Assembly: GCA_002306055.1 (NCBI GenBank)
Contig: DBRR01000011.1
Span: 13,752 to 28,529, forward strand
Reading direction: 5' to 3'
DNA from: Anaerolineaceae bacterium UBA1363
Lineage (GTDB): Bacteria; Chloroflexota; Anaerolineae; Anaerolineales; Anaerolineaceae
DNA length: 14,778 bases
In this document: piece by piece, positions 13,464 through 14,778 of the stretch
How positions within the stretch are numbered: the stretch's first letter is position 1
Layout of the letters: every line of letters starts with the position of its first letter
The notes under the pieces: model-generated
What the model saw: only the letters and a program-made list of their open reading frames with translations
What the model was told of the DNA's origin: nothing
Database searches by the model: none
Program-made: the position numbers and the translations under genes

Positions 13464-14070
13464 TCAGGAAATTGAGGTCAAATTCCTCATCTCCAACCTG
13501 CCTGCCCTGCTTCAAAAGATCCAAAGTCTTGGCGCGCTCATGCTGCGCCCGCGCATGCTCGAGGTTAATCTACGCTTCGACACGCATGACATGAAATTAA
13601 GCGAACGCGCCCAGGTGCTGCGCCTCAGACAGGACGACCAGGCGATCCTGACCTTCAAAAGCCCGGGCGAAATCGTGAACGGAGTCATCTCCCGTACTGA
13701 ACTGGAGGTGGTTGTCAGTGATTTTCAGACCACCCGCACGATCCTCGAAGCGCTTGGCTTCCAGGTTTTCATGACCTACGAGAAGTATCGTCAAAACTTC
13801 AAATTGAACGACCTGGTGGCGTCAGTAGACGAGATGCCCTATGGCAATTTCATCGAGCTTGAGGGAAACAGCCCGGAGCACGTGCGCGCGACCGCCGACC
13901 TGCTTGGGTTGGACTGGAACCAACGTATCAACCTGAGCTATACTGCGCTGCTCGGCCTTTTCAACCAGAACACTGGGAACACTTTCCGGGACCTGAGCTT
14001 TGAGACCTTTTCTGGTTTACGCGTTCTGCCTGAGCAACTTGGGCTGGCTTACGCTGACCTTGATTCATAG
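13450..14070 (+). CDS. CYTH domain protein (class IV adenylate cyclase / triphosphate tunnel family)
   Basis: This 206-residue protein has the CYTH tunnel fold. In order: EIEVK (7-11, the ExExK metal/triphosphate motif), VLRLR (56-60), LTFK (67-70), the ELEV strand (84-87), YEKYR (110-114), and VDEMPYGNFIELEG (126-139) supplying D127, E136 and E138. These basic and acidic residues line the tunnel in CyaB-type adenylate cyclases, thiamine triphosphatases and inorganic triphosphatases, and all appear intact. Which triphosphate is used cannot be told from the motifs. The ATG has GGAG with 5-nt spacing and lies within the end of the membrane protein gene. The C-terminal 35 residues extend past the tunnel core. 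It is the last gene of the operon, and no terminator is visible in the 6-bp gap to the convergent gene. Confidence 0.9.
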   Translation: MNTSNQEIEVKFLISNLPALLQKIQSLGALMLRPRMLEVNLRFDTHDMKLSERAQVLRLRQDDQAILTFKSPGEIVNGVISRTELEVVVSDFQTTRTILEALGFQVFMTYEKYRQNFKLNDLVASVDEMPYGNFIELEGNSPEHVRATADLLGLDWNQRINLSYTALLGLFNQNTGNTFRDLSFETFSGLRVLPEQLGLAYADLDS

Positions 14071-14076
14071 CAACCC

Positions 14077-14622
14077 TTACCACTTCTCATAGCGCACAAT
14101 AGCAGCCAGCGGTTTACGCGGTCTGGCTGGAGGATGCTCGGCTGGATAGCCGATCGGGATTACAGCCAACACAAATTTGTTATCGGGAATGCCCAGAACC
14201 GGGCGTATTTCCGACTGGACGAAGAACCCAACCCAGCATGTGCCCAGACCCTGCGCGTCCGCTTCAAGCAGCATGTTTTCTACGGCGATTGCGGTGTCGC
14301 GGATGGCACGTTTGAGCTCCCAATGCGGGCTGTTCTCATCAATGTAGATGGGTAGGTCGGCCTCCGAGCGGGCAGCCATATCCGCCACTGCCACGATGAA
14401 AGCCGGTGCCGTCATCATCCAGGTCTGACGGTGACAGGCTTGCATGACTGCCTGTCGTTGTTGCTCACTTTGGACCACGATGAACGTCCAGGGCTGCTTG
14501 TTGTTGCCCGAAGGCGCCAACCTGCCAGCCTCGAGCACGCTCTGCAGCTTCTCCGGCTCGATTGGATCGGATGTGTACTTACGGATACTTCTGCGATGTT
14601 GGATTGATTCAATCACTTTCAC
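14077..14622 (-). CDS. Nitroreductase family FMN oxidoreductase
   Basis: This 181-residue single-domain flavoprotein belongs to the nitroreductase family. It has FMN-phosphate-binding RRSIRKY (10-16), the GRLAPSGNNKQPW loop (33-45), the flavin-contact segment GLGTCWVG (125-132) and a C-terminal PIGYP...RPRKPL motif (156-171). Such enzymes reduce nitroaromatics, quinones or flavins with NAD(P)H, usually as dimers; the physiological substrate is unknown. The GTG at 14622 gives the usual N-terminus for the family (VIESIQHRRSIRKY). AAGG lies very close upstream, and the GTG at 14616, with AGG 5-6 nt upstream, is an alternative. It is convergent with the CYTH gene. A weak promoter (TTGGAA at 14666-14661, 19-bp spacer, TAAACT at 14641-14636) could drive it. 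Confidence 0.92.
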   Translation of the reverse strand: MKVIESIQHRRSIRKYTSDPIEPEKLQSVLEAGRLAPSGNNKQPWTFIVVQSEQQRQAVMQACHRQTWMMTAPAFIVAVADMAARSEADLPIYIDENSPHWELKRAIRDTAIAVENMLLEADAQGLGTCWVGFFVQSEIRPVLGIPDNKFVLAVIPIGYPAEHPPARPRKPLAAIVRYEKW

Positions 14623-14697
14623 CTGCCTTGGTATTAGTTTAGCCGAAAATTTGCGGGGTTTTCCAATTTATTCAACTTTCGTGGAGGCGACGCAGGC

Positions 14698-14747
14698 TGT
14701 TTAGACAAGTATCATTGTTTACACATTATCCGGAGTGACTATTTACA
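14698..14747. repeat. TGTTTA-type repeat cluster (right end)
   Basis: TGTTTAGACA (14698-14707) and TGTTTACACA (14716-14725) match at 9 of 10 positions. ATTGTTTACA (14714-14723) recurs as ACTATTTACA (14738-14747) 24 bp further on. The 24-bp pair mirrors the one at 50-83 in inverted orientation. Multiple short repeats at an element's end, starting with TG, are a feature of IS21-like elements, but no transposase is present in the window to confirm this. Confidence 0.45.
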
Positions 14748-14750
14748 GGT

Positions 14751-14778
14751 TAAGGGCAGACACAGGGGTCTGCCCCTA
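14751..14778. repeat. REP-like hairpin at the window edge
   Basis: GGGCAGAC (14754-14761) and GTCTGCCC (14768-14775) form a perfect 8-bp stem with a 6-nt loop. TA...TA on the outside extends it with one mismatch. GGGGCAGAC-type palindromes are common dispersed elements in several bacterial phyla, from memory. The element is cut by the window end, so its full size is unknown. Confidence 0.55.

Overview
The window is a compact bacterial chromosome segment of roughly 50-55% GC by eye. It probably comes from the Chloroflexota, class Anaerolineae. This is an inference from gene content: a bacterial DnaA beside an archaeal-type mevalonate gene set (class II HMG-CoA reductase, archaeal-type HMG-CoA synthase, archaeal-type thiolase homologue), plus a DUF1284 protein and a CYTH protein. 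I could not run any search to confirm the lineage.

Layout. Left end (1-155): intergenic DNA with short TGTAAACAAT-type repeats. 156-1505 (-): dnaA, with no dnaN beside it. 1506-1943: AT-rich leader with a good minus-strand promoter, a perfect palindrome at the predicted start site, a doubtful 88-codon ORF and a possible terminator for the operon to its right. 1944-7897 (-): one tightly packed five-gene operon transcribed leftwards, in the order HMG-CoA reductase, HMG-CoA synthase, thiolase-like protein, LPG-synthase-TM/flippase-like membrane protein, FAD-dependent amine-oxidase-like protein. 7898-8061: divergent promoter region. 8062-9030 (+): thioredoxin-reductase-like flavoprotein. 9031-9586: the largest gene-free stretch, holding direct repeats and a nested inverted-repeat (MITE/REPIN-like) element. 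9587-11352 (+): DUF1284 protein, a small membrane protein and an MgtC family protein, each with its own plausible promoter. 11401-14070 (+): three overlapping genes, namely an XPB-N/Helicase_C_3-like protein, a four-helix membrane protein and a CYTH-domain protein. 14077-14622 (-): nitroreductase, convergent to the CYTH gene with a 6-bp gap. Right end: TGTTTACA repeats and a GGGCAGAC hairpin.

How the genes work together. The mevalonate operon encodes the first committed steps to isoprenoids: HMG-CoA formation and its reduction to mevalonate. The two downstream genes may act on the isoprenoid or lipid products, but that is inferred only from operon position. The kinases and decarboxylase of the pathway are not here. 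The most unusual feature is the thiolase homologue. It occupies the archaeal thiolase position next to HMG-CoA synthase but lacks the nucleophilic Cys and both catalytic His residues, and the DUF35 partner gene usual in archaea is absent from the window. The second oddity is the thioredoxin-reductase-like protein, which keeps the FAD fold and the CxxC pair but has lost the recognisable NADPH-binding motifs. Both look like families whose function has shifted. Regulatory calls rest on motif reading only.
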